Of a stretch of DNA of 48,175 bases, positions 10,957-21,883 are shown one piece after another. Positions within the stretch are counted from its first letter, which is position 1. Each line of letters starts with the position of its first letter. A program made the translations under genes and the position numbers. The notes under the pieces were generated by a model. It did not search any database. It was not told where the DNA came from and saw only the letters and a list, made by a program, of their open reading frames with translations. The DNA lies in contig WHUZ01000178.1 in the NCBI GenBank assembly GCA_015179045.1, forward strand, positions 1-48,175, in the 5' to 3' direction. This DNA is from Kalaharituber pfeilii. Lineage: Eukaryota > Ascomycota > Pezizomycetes > Pezizales > Pezizaceae.

Positions 10957-12385
10957 TAAGGCTGATATATCATCCTAATTCTAGAATTGCGTGGAAAAAT
11001 CATCCAGTTCTAATGATCACGCATAGATGACTGTATGCTACTTGCTTATCCATGAGAGCTAATATATATGAGCACAGGACTCCCATCTCCATATTCCGCA
11101 CATATGTTATAATACGTGATTTGGTCAGAAAGGAATCCGACATCACCATTAGTATCGGAAGCAAGATCACGATGTTAGGAGGCAAAACAATCATTTTGCA
11201 GGCTTATGGTAGCCTTAGTGAGACAGAACTAAGCAAAGTTTCATAAAGGCAATTATATTGGATGATTGCCATTTGGTATAGAATTCGTTTTCAAGCATAT
11301 ATACATTTCTTCGAACCACAAAGAGCAATTTTCTTTTAGGGACTTCTGCAATACCTTTCCCTAATGGTGTAAAAAGCGCTATAGCAATGTTCAAGCTTTT
11401 CAATCCAAAGGTAGCTACACAGAAACTAAAGTCTTTGCTGGCTAACGCAAGAAGTATGGTACACAATATCTGACTATTCCTCCTGCCCTGGGTTTATAGG
11501 GAAAGTGGGTTCGATGTTAGGAATACTTATATGCAAAAGCTCGATATCCAAAAGGTCAACCTTGAGAATGATCTACAAGGTGACCTGACAGCTCTTGCTG
11601 CAGACGTATCTCCATCCAGAGCAATATTCCTCACAGTCTGTAGGTCAGTTAATCAAGTATTATATCTATCCGCTTGTAAGCTAGACAGGACACCACAGAC
11701 CTCATTTGACCTATTACCTTTAGCACTACAGTTTCAGCCGACAGAAAATGCACTAACAAGATGGATTACACAAGTATTAGCTAAAATAGTACTTTAGGTA
11801 TAGACGATTGAAGGTGATGAGGTAAAGTCTTGTGACCGACCGGGAGAGCTCGAGATTGAAACCTCTCAGACGTGAATCATGCTATCGTATTCATACTAAC
11901 TATGGTACAGGCACTATATATCCAGCATGTAAGCTAAGACTTCAATATAATTTTAGGCAAGATCATAATAGTGATAGCTCTTGCAATTGGTCACAGAGCT
12001 AGATACGTTTACATTGGATCTAGACCCTGATGACCCTACCAGTATGGAAGAGAGATTAGCACGATTTCTCAGCAGTAATGGACCTTTTATTTTATGTACA
12101 CTATCATATTCTAGCCTATGAAGTGTCACTTCAGGAAGTGAATATCTGTATAGTAGTGCAGCCACCATAGTATTCCTTTGAGAAATGGCATGTGTATGCA
12201 AGAGTGAGAGAAATCAATGTATTACTGATTGAGGTTGCAGTTCCTGAGATACTGACTATTATGAACTTCGTTCATAGAAGGAGATTATGGAGTCTCCGAA
12301 TTTAGTTCTGCTACAGGAACTAATGAAAGAAGGAATAATAGAAGACGAACTCAAAACAAGTCTGGCTGTGTTTGAAAGAAAGTGA
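10957..12385 (+). pseudogene. unrecognised intron-containing fungal gene, 3' part
   Basis: Continuation of the relic at 3086-4942. Joined across the single TAAGG target site, the frame reads on from IALAALLR into LIYHPNSRIAWKNHPV with no shift. One CGA-to-TGA stop occurs near 11026. Further coding blocks are 11052-11246 (RTYVIIRDLVRKESDITI), 11339-11474 (PFPNGVKSAIAMFKLFNP), 11531-11797 (DLTALAADVSPSRAIFL), about 12010-12115 (PDDPTSMEERLARFLSS) and 12286-12385 (MESPNLVLLQELMKEG). A possible intron from about 11276 to 11338 would bring the blocks on either side into one frame. I do not recognise the family. The product would be large, mostly helical and without obvious signal peptide or membrane segments. 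Confidence 0.55.
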
Positions 12386-13537
12386 TCCACAGAATATGAA
12401 AAACATACTAAAAATTGATTTCGTTTCTAGTACTATTTCGAGTATTATTTCAGTTTATTTTTAGCCTCACCCTAGTAAAACAACCTTTTAGCAAAACGTA
12501 AGCGGCCTGAGCGCAACGAATTATAGGATAGTCTGATCAGAAAGAAAATTTTTCATGTCTCAAGGCATTATATGCGTTAGACACACCAATACCATGGGAC
12601 GTCAACTGCTTTACACAGTAACATACCCTTTTTACATGCAGAGTCCGGATACCACTCTGAATCGGCTCATCTCTGCAATGGGAGAGTATTTACTGTAGCG
12701 TCTAGCATTCGCACTTTTTATATTATGCATGATGAATTTAGAGGTATATTAATAACTACAACTTGGACAACCCTATGTTATCAACTCCAGCTTTAAAGTG
12801 TCTTCATTGTGAACTACAACTCAATTTTGCCTCTATTCTCAACAATAGCTTCAATCGAATTATGTTCTCAACTACATATTGAATTTGCCTATGTTCTCAA
12901 TGTTCCGATACAAACTGTATTATATTATTGAAGTTGAAATTCCTTATAGACACAGCATTTTGGATATCCGACCTTGAAAATGTTAGATCTACTTATTAAT
13001 GTACACTATCTGTCACAGCGGTATAGAATGTTCTATTAAGATAAGTAATACAGGACTCCCAAAATACGAAATTCCGGATAGCCGACATACGCAGTAAGTA
13101 CAGGTTCATGCCTTATTTTCAGTTCGATATAGTAGTTACTAATGCAAACTTTTATAAATATAATAGATAATATTATGCTTGTAGTCGCTTGAATAGATAT
13201 TTCTGCCTCTTGTTCACAATACGGCACACTTTTAATACTATACATGAAGACTAGGAGACAATGAACAATCATAAAAGTAAGAAATAGTAATAAAGGAGGA
13301 GGAAATAAGTAGAAAGCAACACAAAGCAGACACAGCATATAGTTTTACTATCAGTTTGCAGAAAACAAGATATTAAATAACCAGAGATAAGAGACAATTA
13401 GAAACAATAGAGACAAGGATGCATCAGAGAACATGTAGAGAAAAGGAGGTGATAGAGATAAAGAAATCAAAAAGATAGGAAAAGCCAGGAAAGCAAGGCC
13501 TGATGCAATGTGTCAGTATAGCATACTAGTCCTGACG
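12386..13537. other. no gene recognised; AT-rich spacer
   Basis: AT-rich sequence. Near 12780-12920 there are loosely repeated phrases built on TTCTCAAC and ATTTTGCC, too degenerate to define a unit. The hydrophobic minus-strand frame at 13036-13338 looks like a by-product of low base complexity. Confidence 0.4.
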
Positions 13538-14953
13538 CTACGCATCCTGCTCAATGGACGTATCACTTTGGGCTGGAGTTGTCTGTCATATAGTGGTAGG
13601 CTGATCCCTATGGAGGTGGCGATTGAACAGCTGCTCTCTTAACTCCATCTCATACTGATCCATAGTGCCCACTATACTATACACCACCATCTCCTGGTCT
13701 ACGGGCCTTGTTTTTCAGAGAAGCCGATCCTTCACCTCTACCTTTACATTCACCACAATGAGATCTTGGACCTGGTCTAAATGGTCCTCCCAAGCCTTAA
13801 TAAGGCGGTCATAAATGGCTTGCTGCATGTTAGTAACTCTCCTTATAATATTGGATTTATACTTACAAAAGGCAGTTTTATATTTGAACTCAACACTGTT
13901 TTGGTTAAAAGTTCCAAGACTCTACGCCTTTAGATAATGCCATATCACGCTGGCTAGTACCAGGTAGATGAATTGTTTGTTTATTCTATCCAAGAATCTG
14001 GAGTCAATATTGCCCTGCATTTTTGTACCCACAAAATACTTATTCCAGATTAGCTCAACAATCTCTTTGGCCATAAACCAATTTTCCATCCCCTATAAGA
14101 GTAAGCGTTGCTTCAACTACTAGTCACATCGGAGTACCTACTATGCGACATTTCCCCTCACATACGAAATAGTCATGGAGTAGCAACTCCTTTACATTGG
14201 CAGATTTTGTCTCTGCCGAGAGATAGTTAAGTCTATACAGATTCATCACTGTATCTCAGCATTTATATACCAACTGTGATCTCACTCTTGAATGGATGCT
14301 CTTGAGCTACAGGGTGTCAGCAATCATACTAGTCTTGTTGGAATAAGATGTATTGACTTACATGTGAATTAATGGCTTTAATTTTAACTTTATACTCACC
14401 CAGCCTATCCTGAGTCATACCCCACAATTCTTTAAGCATGTCTACTACTTTACCAGCACTTAATAGCAGATGATCAAAAAGTGTTAAATTCCTGACAATC
14501 TCCTCCGCTCAGATTGCTAACTCTTAATATATAGGGGGAATGCTGCAGAATGCTCGAGATCAGACCTCTCTATGAGTTTGTCATTGAACTGGATGGCGAG
14601 AGTCAATCTCTGCCTCAGAATCTTATTGAGATTCCTCTGCATTGGATTCTGGCTCCTCTTCGTCGTCGAGATCCTGCCTTAGATTCTCTACATCCTGATC
14701 TCTACCATCATTGCTTGGATCATGTTCATCTGGAATTATCTATCAAATAAGTGAGTTTCAGGATTCACCAAGAGATAGAGTGTTTTAAACTCACTTGTAT
14801 GATCATTTTTTTACCAGTAGGCTTCTTGACTATAATACGAACCTTCGATTTCTGTACTATCTTCGATAAAGATTGTCACTTCTTAGACTTCTCCATCGGC
14901 GTACTATTATCATTTGTCTTGGCTCTCCTTCTAGTAGATGTACTGCTAGACAT
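13538..14953 (-). pseudogene. DUF6532-like fungal protein, pseudogene with two introns
   Basis: The start is the ATG at 14953 (MSSSTSTRRRAKTNDNSTP), followed by a Ser/Lys-rich N-terminus and an acidic stretch (DLDDEEEPESNAEES). Two introns of exactly 55 nt are intact: 14740-14794 (GTGAGT to TTGATAG, branch CTCAC) and 14307-14361 (GTAAGT to CTGTAG, branch GCTGAC). After the second come IHSRVRSQLVYKC, NVKELLLHDYFVCEG, then after a -1-type shift near 14085 ENWFMAKEIVELIWNKYFVG and FIYLVLASVIWHYLKA. This order resembles the fungal DUF6532 family, whose function is unknown. About ten stops (TAG, TGA, TAA) break it, and most could be C-to-T or G-to-A changes. The family call is from memory of the domain pattern. 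Confidence 0.65.
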
Positions 14954-15186
14954 TTCAGATATTAAATAAAGTTTGGTAGTAGATGAGAGGAAAAGAAAAG
15001 AATAATGAGGAGCAGATAGAGACTGAGTAGAATAGGTAAAGTATAAGAGAAAAGATAGAGGATCAAGAATTAAAGAAGCTATATATCACTTGATATACCC
15101 TTTGGTTTCTCTTATATCTATCAAAATCCTGCTATCGGTGCATATATTCTTAGTCTGGGGACAGGTCGGTAGGCATCCTTAGTTGG

Positions 15187-15333
15187 AAGTTTATGAGATC
15201 CTATCACTGTGTATTGTATCAGTTGGCCGACATGCTTGGTCCTCGCAAGAGAAGCTCATAAGATTGTATCACCTGTACATTATGTCAGTCCATCGACGCG
15301 CTAGGTCCATACAAGGGAAGTATACAAATGTTC
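15187..15333 (+). repeat. 65/66-bp imperfect tandem repeat, two units plus a remnant
   Basis: Units start at 15187 (AAGTTTATGAGATCCTATCA), 15252 (AAGCTCATAAGATTGTATCA) and 15318 (AAGTATACAAATG). The units share the order AAGYTYATRAGAT, TRTATCA, then CGACATGCTTGGTCC / CGACGCGCTAGGTCC. No function is apparent. Confidence 0.7.
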
Positions 15334-15528
15334 TATGCGCTTGTTGATTAAGCTCTCAATTCAAATTACTATAAATATAGCACTTGTTTAGAAAGTATTG
15401 GAATAGTTTCAATGAGCGAGTATTTATCATAGCCAGAAAGGGAAGTAAATGTCGTAGGAGAAAGGGACAGATAATATAGACGTAGAAGAAACAAAGAAGG
15501 CAGATAATAGAGAAATAGAAAACGTAAG

Positions 15529-15529
<1 letters not shown>

Positions 15530-15559
<30 letters not shown>

Positions 15560-15563
15560 AACA
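15530..15563 (+). repeat. AAAATA hexamer microsatellite
   Basis: A run of TAAAAA/AAAATA units, about five copies, inside an A-rich purine stretch. It gives rise to a spurious Phe/Ile-rich frame on the other strand. Confidence 0.8.
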
Positions 15564-15968
15564 AATACAGATAATAAATTCAAAATCAAAGACATTTTAT
15601 TCAAGTCGGTCAACCTATCCATGACATCGGACAGCCTTTGACATGCAGCTGCAATCCCACTCCAGAACTTGTAATTACATAAATTACACAGAAAAAACTT
15701 GCTTTCAGTGGTAGGTCAAAGTGAGAATATAGGGGAAAACAGTGAAAGGGAATAAAAAAGAAAGACAAAAATAACAAATTCTAAAATTAAGATATTCAAT
15801 GTGAAACAACCTAGCTGGTCGCTAAGTCTATCCTCAGTATCAGACCTCTTCGATATGATATTTCCTTTACTCTAAACTAATCATGGAATGATTCATAACG
15901 GTCTATCCTATGCATTTTGTTTAGTACAAATCAATGAGTACAAAACTGAAAAACTAACAAGGAACAAC

Positions 15969-16974
15969 TTACCATATAATCTCAAACGACTCCTTTACCC
16001 GCTTCCAGTGGTTGAGTGCAGCAAGCCTAGCTGCCATTCCTGCAGCTTCTCTGGTATTACCATCGTCCAGTTTAGATTCAAATTTCACCTTTCTCACCTC
16101 CCTACTGGCTCGAGTCAAGACCCAATGGATGTCAGAGTCCTCTGTTGCATCCTCATACATATTGCTCTCAATATCGTATTTGTCCTTTTTAAAATACCTG
16201 ATTTCCTCGGGGTCTGGCGTGTCTTCAGAGGTGGCTGCATTAAGCACTACCAAGAGATAGATAGGCTTATAATTGGTACTCTCGAAGAGTGCCTCCAGTT
16301 TAGTATCAGAAAGTAGATATATAATATTAGTTTTCGGTACACTCGCATTCGCATGAGGCTTTGTAGTTGCCCTGTAGATAGCATGGGGGAACCTTCCTAC
16401 CGGGACCTGCTTTCGAATTGCGGTAACCATCTCCTGCAAACTCCATGTTTTCAGGGTAAAAACAACTTTTGTGAGACAGGTTTCCTACCACAGCGTGTCG
16501 TTACCACCCAAATAACACTTCTGGACCTTGGGATCACAGATGAAGACTTTCATTGGAGTCTTCTTTCCAACGTCTAATAATTCTTCCCTGATGCTATCGA
16601 GTATATTGCCAGCAGCAATAGCATTATCTTGCTGCTGTTCAGCGACGGCAAGTCGCAGCTTTTGTTCAGTCTTTCATCTTTTCTTACATGCATGCATTAA
16701 TGAGAAGGCCTTTGAATGCTTTATATGCTTGGTCATTATTTTGTGCCAAGAGAGTTTTGGCAGATCTTTTGAATCCAACCATTCTCTTAGCTTCGTCCTC
16801 CAATTTCTTCCATTTATCTTCCCCTGCTTGTCGCTCACCTGTAATATTATTAGTAATATAATAGTTTTTTAAGGCACTCCTTCATGAAGTATATTCTGTA
16901 TCCTTATCTACCCATCCCAATAGCGCCTTGGAGTTGGAAATTTCGTCCTTTTTGGTAATCATTTTTCCTGCCAT
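15969..16974 (-). pseudogene. unrecognised minus-strand gene relic (about 330 codons)
   Basis: Starts at the ATG at 16974 (MAGKMITKKDEISNSKALLG), reads KALLGWVDKDTEY, then after a TGA a Lys-rich helical part (EDKWKKLEDEAKRMVGFKR). Further left comes LRLAVAEQQQDNAIAAGNIL, then MKVFICDPKVQKCYLGGNDT, and finally a 156-residue open stretch (15969-16439: MQEMVTAIRKQVPVGRFPHA ... acidic centre DTPDPEEIRYF ... KESFEIIW, stop TAA). The N-terminus loosely resembles the small DNA-binding-like domains that accompany fungal DNA transposons, but I cannot assign a family. Only a few stops or shifts break about 1 kb, so decay is lighter than in neighbouring relics. Confidence 0.5.
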
Positions 16975-17450
16975 GTGGGGTCAGATAACTGATACGCTGG
17001 ATATTTAGCCCTATTTCGGGAATAACTCAAAGAAGCAATTACCTCTATTACATAATATAAACACCATAAATCCAAATTGAAGTACTGTCGTGCTCACAAT
17101 TTGTAGGAGTTTAGGTCCTCAATCATGCTCAATGTCGGATTATATACCTAGAGTTCTTTTTGAAAGATGTCACAGAATCTAGAATAAGGGTAGTTTGATT
17201 CCAATATGCACTTGAGAATTGCCTTGTAGGTAGATAGAAGAACTAATTGTTTACTTGTTTTAGAGTATACAAAAATATGGATTCTGGTAATATTTATCTC
17301 GAATCCTCATGGCCATTCTAAATACATAGAACAAAGCAACAACTCTATCTATTTCATGAACCCCAGACCATTATGGCCATTACCTGAATCAACGATCTGA
17401 TACAAGAACTATATGGATCTTGATCTCAGTTTGATCCGATAGATCTCCCG
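16975..17450. other. no gene recognised; spacer
   Basis: Moderately AT-rich. The words ATGGCCATT recur at about 17310 and 17374 (CTCATGGCCATTCTAAATAC and TTATGGCCATTACCTGAATC), but no larger unit is clear. This may be the promoter side of the minus-strand relic that starts at 16974. Confidence 0.4.
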
Positions 17451-17575
17451 CACTAAAACACACCTAAATCATAATGCCGTACTAGAACACACTTGCCTTT
17501 GGACGTGTTCTAGAAAATATCCGATTGCCGTGCTAGATCACACTTACTGCAGAATGCGTGCTAGAAGACACTAGA
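17451..17575 (+). repeat. CACTA-type end and subterminal repeats (candidate)
   Basis: Four copies of a motif close to GYRCTAGAACACACTTR: CACTAAAACACACCTA at 17451, GTACTAGAACACACTTG near 17479, GTGCTAGATCACACTTA near 17530 and GTGCTAGAAGACACTAG near 17558. One inverted copy, GTGTTCTAG, lies near 17505. The first copy begins with CACTA, the terminal signature of EnSpm/CACTA transposons. Such elements have subterminal repeat arrays bound by their transposase proteins. The array stands about 390 bp before the Plavaka-like reading frame. Confidence 0.45.
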
Positions 17576-17960
17576 TCCAGAGTATCAGATTGGGACTAGA
17601 ACGCTGGGATTTACCCCTGACATGTATGTACTAATCTTGGGACTATGCCCAGGTAGTTTAGGCACCATATCAGGTTCTAATCTCGGTAAAGCTTGCCTGA
17701 TAATTATGTACCACCTCTCTAAAGCTTAGGCCAGGGAGTCCAGGCATGAGAACAGATTTTTCGCTGATTTCTTATGCTTAATTTTTCTAAAAAAAAAAAA
17801 CACTACAGCTTTCTACTTCAATCTTTCGGAAACTTCAACCTACACTCTCGCAAAGCACTTGGCATACAAATTCTACAACTGATGCGAAAGGTCCACTACC
17901 CGATAGTATGAGTCTTTTACCTTCCATTATAGCCCCCTTGACTGAACTCTTTATCTAGAA

Positions 17961-18779
17961 ATGAATACTACTAAAACCTATTATTCATATTATTCCAAGC
18001 TTTATAGCCGTTCTGGTGCTTATGTGAAACACTTGTACAAGAAACATCCTGAACACAGATGGAAGCCCACATCTGAGCGAACAAACATCTTCACATGCAA
18101 GCGACAGTGTTCCGATGCCCTGGGTTTGTCAAAAAATGCCAAACTCTGGAAAAGAGATGGAAAGGATGAAAATAGACTGGAATGTATGATTCAACAAATC
18201 TATTCAGCCTATTCTGCCTTTGAACCTCATAATCTTGAAACCTCCATGGATGATAACTCAGATTTTGAGGAAATTCACTTCACCAATCTCTCCCCCACTG
18301 ATGAGGAGGATAACTTGGGAAATGCATCCTCTGACACTACAAGTCAGACTTCCGCTTCCCCTTCTATTAAGATTTCTGAAAGGACACTCCCCTTTCCTTC
18401 CGAATATAAAGCTGGAGGTCCATTATGCCAGCATATGTTTTATCACCTCTGGAATGCCTCCTTTAATATTTTCCAACCCTTTGCGAATGCTCTAGACTAC
18501 AAGCTTGCTCAGTTCTTTCAAACATCCGGGATTTCTAGATTTCGCATTGATGAATTCTTTAAAGATGGAATAATAGTGGTAGCAGCAGAGAACGATCTGA
18601 CGTACAGAGTCTCTTTTCACTCAAGTCATACTTTACACAAACTTCTGGATTCAATGGCTTCCAAATTGCAGTGGACTGAGGGAATCATAAAATACCGACT
18701 GGAACCAGAAACCCAATTCTACTATCGTAATATATTGCAATGTACGATGTATCTCTTATGTCAGAGAGCCTATGCAGAG
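17961..18779 (+). pseudogene. Plavaka-like (CACTA group) transposase, N-terminal part
   Basis: The start is the ATG at 17961 and 273 codons stay open up to the LTR at 18780; the frame then runs 72 codons into LTR sequence and stops at 18996-18998. Residues 8-29 have the layout of a C2H2 finger, C-x2-C-x12-H-x4-H, but both cysteines are tyrosines (Y8, Y11; TAT/TAC from TGT/TGC), while H24 and H29 remain. An acidic Ser/Thr-rich linker follows. Then comes a block typical of Plavaka proteins: FQPFANALDYKLAQFFQTSG (about 175-194), ISRFRIDEFF, SFHSSHTLHKLLDSM, and FYYRNILQCTMYLL near the end. The catalytic DDE part is absent. Known fact: Plavaka elements are cut-and-paste transposons abundant in basidiomycetes. 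The family call is by recalled motif pattern. Confidence 0.7.
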
Positions 18780-19518
18780 TGTTACGGGCATGAGGTGCTC
18801 GGCTCCGGTGGGCGCTGGAAGGGACCGGATGTTACGGCTACGGTGGAGAAAACGGCGGTGCCGGCGTCGTCCCGGAAGTGTGAATACGGCGGGTCGGAAT
18901 GGCTACGGAGGTGTATACGGCGGACCGGAAGGGCAGCTACTCGGCGGGGAGCACGCAGCGGAGCGGAGCGATTCACGGGCGTAGTGAGGGAACGATAGGT
19001 TCAGAGTTATAGAGAAACTTAGGACACCGCTTGTGTCTTGATTCTTCTAACTATACTATCGCCAGCCGGCGCTTATATAGACTTCAGCGCAGCCATACAT
19101 GAGGAGTCAACAAAAGAATAATTGGCTGGCCCCGCGGCGATTCCTTATCAATGCCAATACCGGTGGTAATAGGCACACGTAACGAAAACATGCAAAAATA
19201 GTACGGGACAAAGATAACGAATGTACTAATGCATGTGCGTATATAAATAAAGCTTCTGTAATTCGAGTGTATGCATCAAGCTGCATTCCGGATGACACAC
19301 CCTTCCGTAGTACTGCACTATCTAAACGATGCGAGAATCAACAGCCAAGCCTAACGGGTGATCAGTCCGGTCAATCAGCGTTGGTCTTATGTTCGATTAC
19401 AGGGTCAGCGTTTTCCTCTTGGCGGGTAAGTCTTCACCTTTAGCCGTGGCAGCTAATTAGTAGTGGAACCCTTGCCCCTTGCCACAGTGGTAGGCAAGTT
19501 TCCACCTTAGCCGTAACA
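18780..19518 (-). repeat. 3' LTR of B2 (739 bp)
   Basis: Begins TGTTACGGGC and ends GCCGTAACA on the plus strand. The minus-strand TATA element (CTATATAAGCGCC) lies near 19069-19081. It directly truncates the Plavaka-like frame. Confidence 0.92.
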
Positions 19519-19973
19519 TTACCCCCCCGTTTAGGGTACTCGTCCCGAGTAACAATCACCAACAGAAAACCGAACTAATTGGGATTGTGGGTCTCATACT
19601 TTGGCTATCGGCGTACCTTATACGCGAGGTAACACACGAGCTGAACCGCAGTTGCCCGTGGCCGATGGTGAGACTGGTGTGTCTTTCACTCATTATCAGT
19701 GAGCCGTTAAAAACCTTCCCGAAGACAAAACCTAGTGGGAAAAAGTCTTCGTAAGGAAAAGGTACTCACGTCAACGAACCATCCGAGTAGCATGGCCGCA
19801 CAGAATTCCCATTTGTGCGAGATGCTCTGTCCCATGAGCCATCAATGCTTTATTGGACCGTAGGGTCCCGAAGGCTTCCTCGGATGTTGATCGTGGAACT
19901 CTCTGACAGATTCCAACGATCTACGAAGATTCTCAACCGTTTCCCAAGTCTCGTCATCTCTACCATAGTTCGG

Positions 19974-20580
19974 TCATGGAAGATGTGGAGATACTATTTG
20001 GGAGTCTGTATTACACACTCTCTGCAATACCAGACGTTGCGCGTCAGAGACTCTGTCGGTCTGGGGGTGGTAAGTGGTACAGAGTTGGAGTTCTGTAATG
20101 TCTTTTCGAAGGGCTGAGGCGAATTGTGGTCCACGTTCAGAAGAGATGTGGCGAGGTAGACCAAATTGCCTGAGGACGTCATTGAAGGCGTTGGCGACGT
20201 CTCGAGTTGTCAAAGTGTTTTTTACCGGTGTATAGTGCAGCGCTGCATTTCGGTGAACCGGTTTGTGACAACTGAAATAGCGTTAAAGCCCTTGGTAGTT
20301 CTCCAACAAAGTCCATAGCTATCTCCTCAAGGCTTCCTACTAGTAGGCATTGGCATAAGTCTAGTTTGCCTCAGATGTCGGTCGGCTTTGGCCTTCAAGC
20401 AGGCTGCACAACCGGCGACATAATCGGCTACTTGGTCTTTCCAGCCGTCCCAGTAGAAGTTCCGAGAGAGGAGTCCGATGCACACCCCAGTGTCGGGCCA
20501 CGTTACTGTCGTGGCATCATCATTATCACGTTCGGGTACCTAGCCCATCATCGTTCCTCACCCATTCGTCACCGTTGACC
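19974..20580 (-). pseudogene. integrase relic of B2
   Basis: The piece at 19974-20213 encodes TTRDVANAFNDVLRQFGLPR, then ISSERGPQFAS and TTYHPQTDRVSDAQ. These match the integrase core ending, where canonical proteins read SDRGxQF and YHPQTDGQTE. The Asp of SDRG, the second catalytic residue, is Glu here, and the DGQTE segment is shortened. The zinc-binding N-terminal domain lies to the right, around 20350-20470, in another frame. Integrase joins the cDNA ends to the host chromosome; this copy should be inactive. Confidence 0.75.
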
Positions 20581-20899
20581 CCAGGGATATTAGTCCACAC
20601 GTCTTCCACTTCACCAGTCCGAGATGGAGCGTCCGCTTTGCCGTTAGGCTGACGTAATCGAATTCGGAAAGTTTCTGGCTCCAGTTGGGTTGCTGGTTGT
20701 TGAGGCGTTGTTTGGTGGTGAAGTGCGTGGTGTATAGTGGACGGTGAAGATGGTGAACTTAATTCCCAATAACTCTATCCTCCATTTGTACAATCAAGGA
20801 TTGCCAAGAGTTCGTTATCGTGGATAGAGTAGTTTCGTTTGCAGGGGTCAGTATTCGGGAGTGGTACTCGCAGGGGTGAAGGGTGGTAACGTCATTCTT

Positions 20900-21140
20900 A
20901 AGCTCAAGATGCCAGCGAGTGCGTGGTCTGAGCAGTCGGTTTCACAATCGTAGGCAGGGATCGATCGAACTGTCGCAGTATGGGGGCACTGATGAACTTG
21001 TCTTGAAGTTCCGTAAAAGCAGCTTGCTGCTCTGCGCCCCCCAAAGAAAGGGTATGTCTCCGGTCAAGGCTTGTAAGCGGTCGGGTTGTAGCGGAGTAAA
21101 TTAAGTCGGCGGTAGCAGTTGAGGACGAATCGGCAGCAGC
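20900..21140 (-). pseudogene. RNase H start / RT connection relic of B2
   Basis: Encodes AAFTELQDKFISAPILRQFD, the conserved RT-RNase H junction of gypsy polyproteins (usually LKxxFxxAPILxxFD). The frame is lost shortly afterwards. The breakpoint at which B4 begins (24597) maps inside this same region of the element. Confidence 0.7.
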
Positions 21141-21883
21141 AGTTTGCAAAGCCTAGAAAGGCTTGCACCTTCTTTTATTGGCTGTGGCCAGTCACGAATG
21201 GTAGAGAGTTTGAACGGGTGCATCTTAATCTCGAGGCCAACAATAAAATGACCAAGGAACATGGTTTCGTGCACATGGAACTCGCACCGCGAGCCCATGT
21301 TTGCTCAATCTTGGCAAGCACTTTTCCACTATCCTTTTATGGTCTCGTTCGGACTTGCCTTCATAGATTAAGAGTCCAGGTACCAAACAACTCTACCGAT
21401 GCAAGTGGGGATCTCATCCATCATCTCTTCGAAGGAAGCAGGTGTGTTGATGAGTCCGAGAGGTATGACTGGGTACTTCGAATAAGCCGTTGGACGTGTC
21501 TGACAGCCGCCGTTCATCGCCTGACTTAATTCACATGGGGTTGTTGCCGTTATCGAGATTGAGTTTGGTAACCCATTTACCGCTTTGGGTCTTTTTGAGG
21601 AGTTCCGACGTTAAGGGCAAAGGGTGTTTGTTCGGAGTGGTGAGTTCGTTTAGTGCCCTTATAATCAATGCACGGTCGGAGGGACCCATCTATCTTCCGA
21701 AAAAAATTGGTGAAGCTGCTTTTGACCTTGACCTTCGTATCTTCCCTGCTGATAGGTGTTCGACGATATACCTCTAAAGAGCCTCATCTTCTTTCCAGGT
21801 ACACTGGACCATGGGGAGGCTTCGCATATAAATTCTCGAAAGGGATTGCATGATCCCAGCTTTGGTGAGGAGGTAAGCGGCAT
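21101..21883 (-). pseudogene. reverse transcriptase relic of B2, YxDD frameshifted
   Basis: Going leftwards on the minus strand: KPPWSSVPG/YLERR near 21800, RPCIDYKGTK at about 21660, then after a shift ALNELTTPNKHPLPLTSELL, TKLNLDNGNNPM (motif A with Asp changed to Asn), a TGA, EEMMDEIP, VVWYLDS and a stop at about 21370. The second Asp of the YxDD active site is removed by what looks like a 4-nt loss. CEFHVHETMFLGHFIVGLEI and MHPFKLSTIRDWPQP follow at 21101-21298. RT copies element RNA into cDNA; neither motif A nor YxDD is usable here. Confidence 0.82.

Noticed and set aside
3086..12385. Endogenous viral element as the source of the plus-strand relic
   Set aside because: I could not match it to any viral protein family from memory, and several phase-consistent GT-AG introns favour a host gene; only a database search could reopen this.
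13036..13338. Hydrophobic 100-codon minus-strand frame that could be a membrane protein
   Set aside because: It follows from low-complexity AT/CT-rich sequence, has no homologue I recognise and no plausible gene context.
15356..15622. Phe/Ile-rich minus-strand frame resembling a multi-span membrane protein
   Set aside because: Most of it is the translation of an AAAATA microsatellite and an A-rich purine tract.
17790..17801. A12 run as a third A-tailed retroposed insertion
   Set aside because: No direct repeat flanking it could be found.
18780..18998. Extension of the Plavaka-like protein by 72 codons (345 codons in all)
   Set aside because: The extension is translated B2 LTR; the same peptide appears in the other B LTRs, so it is not native protein sequence.
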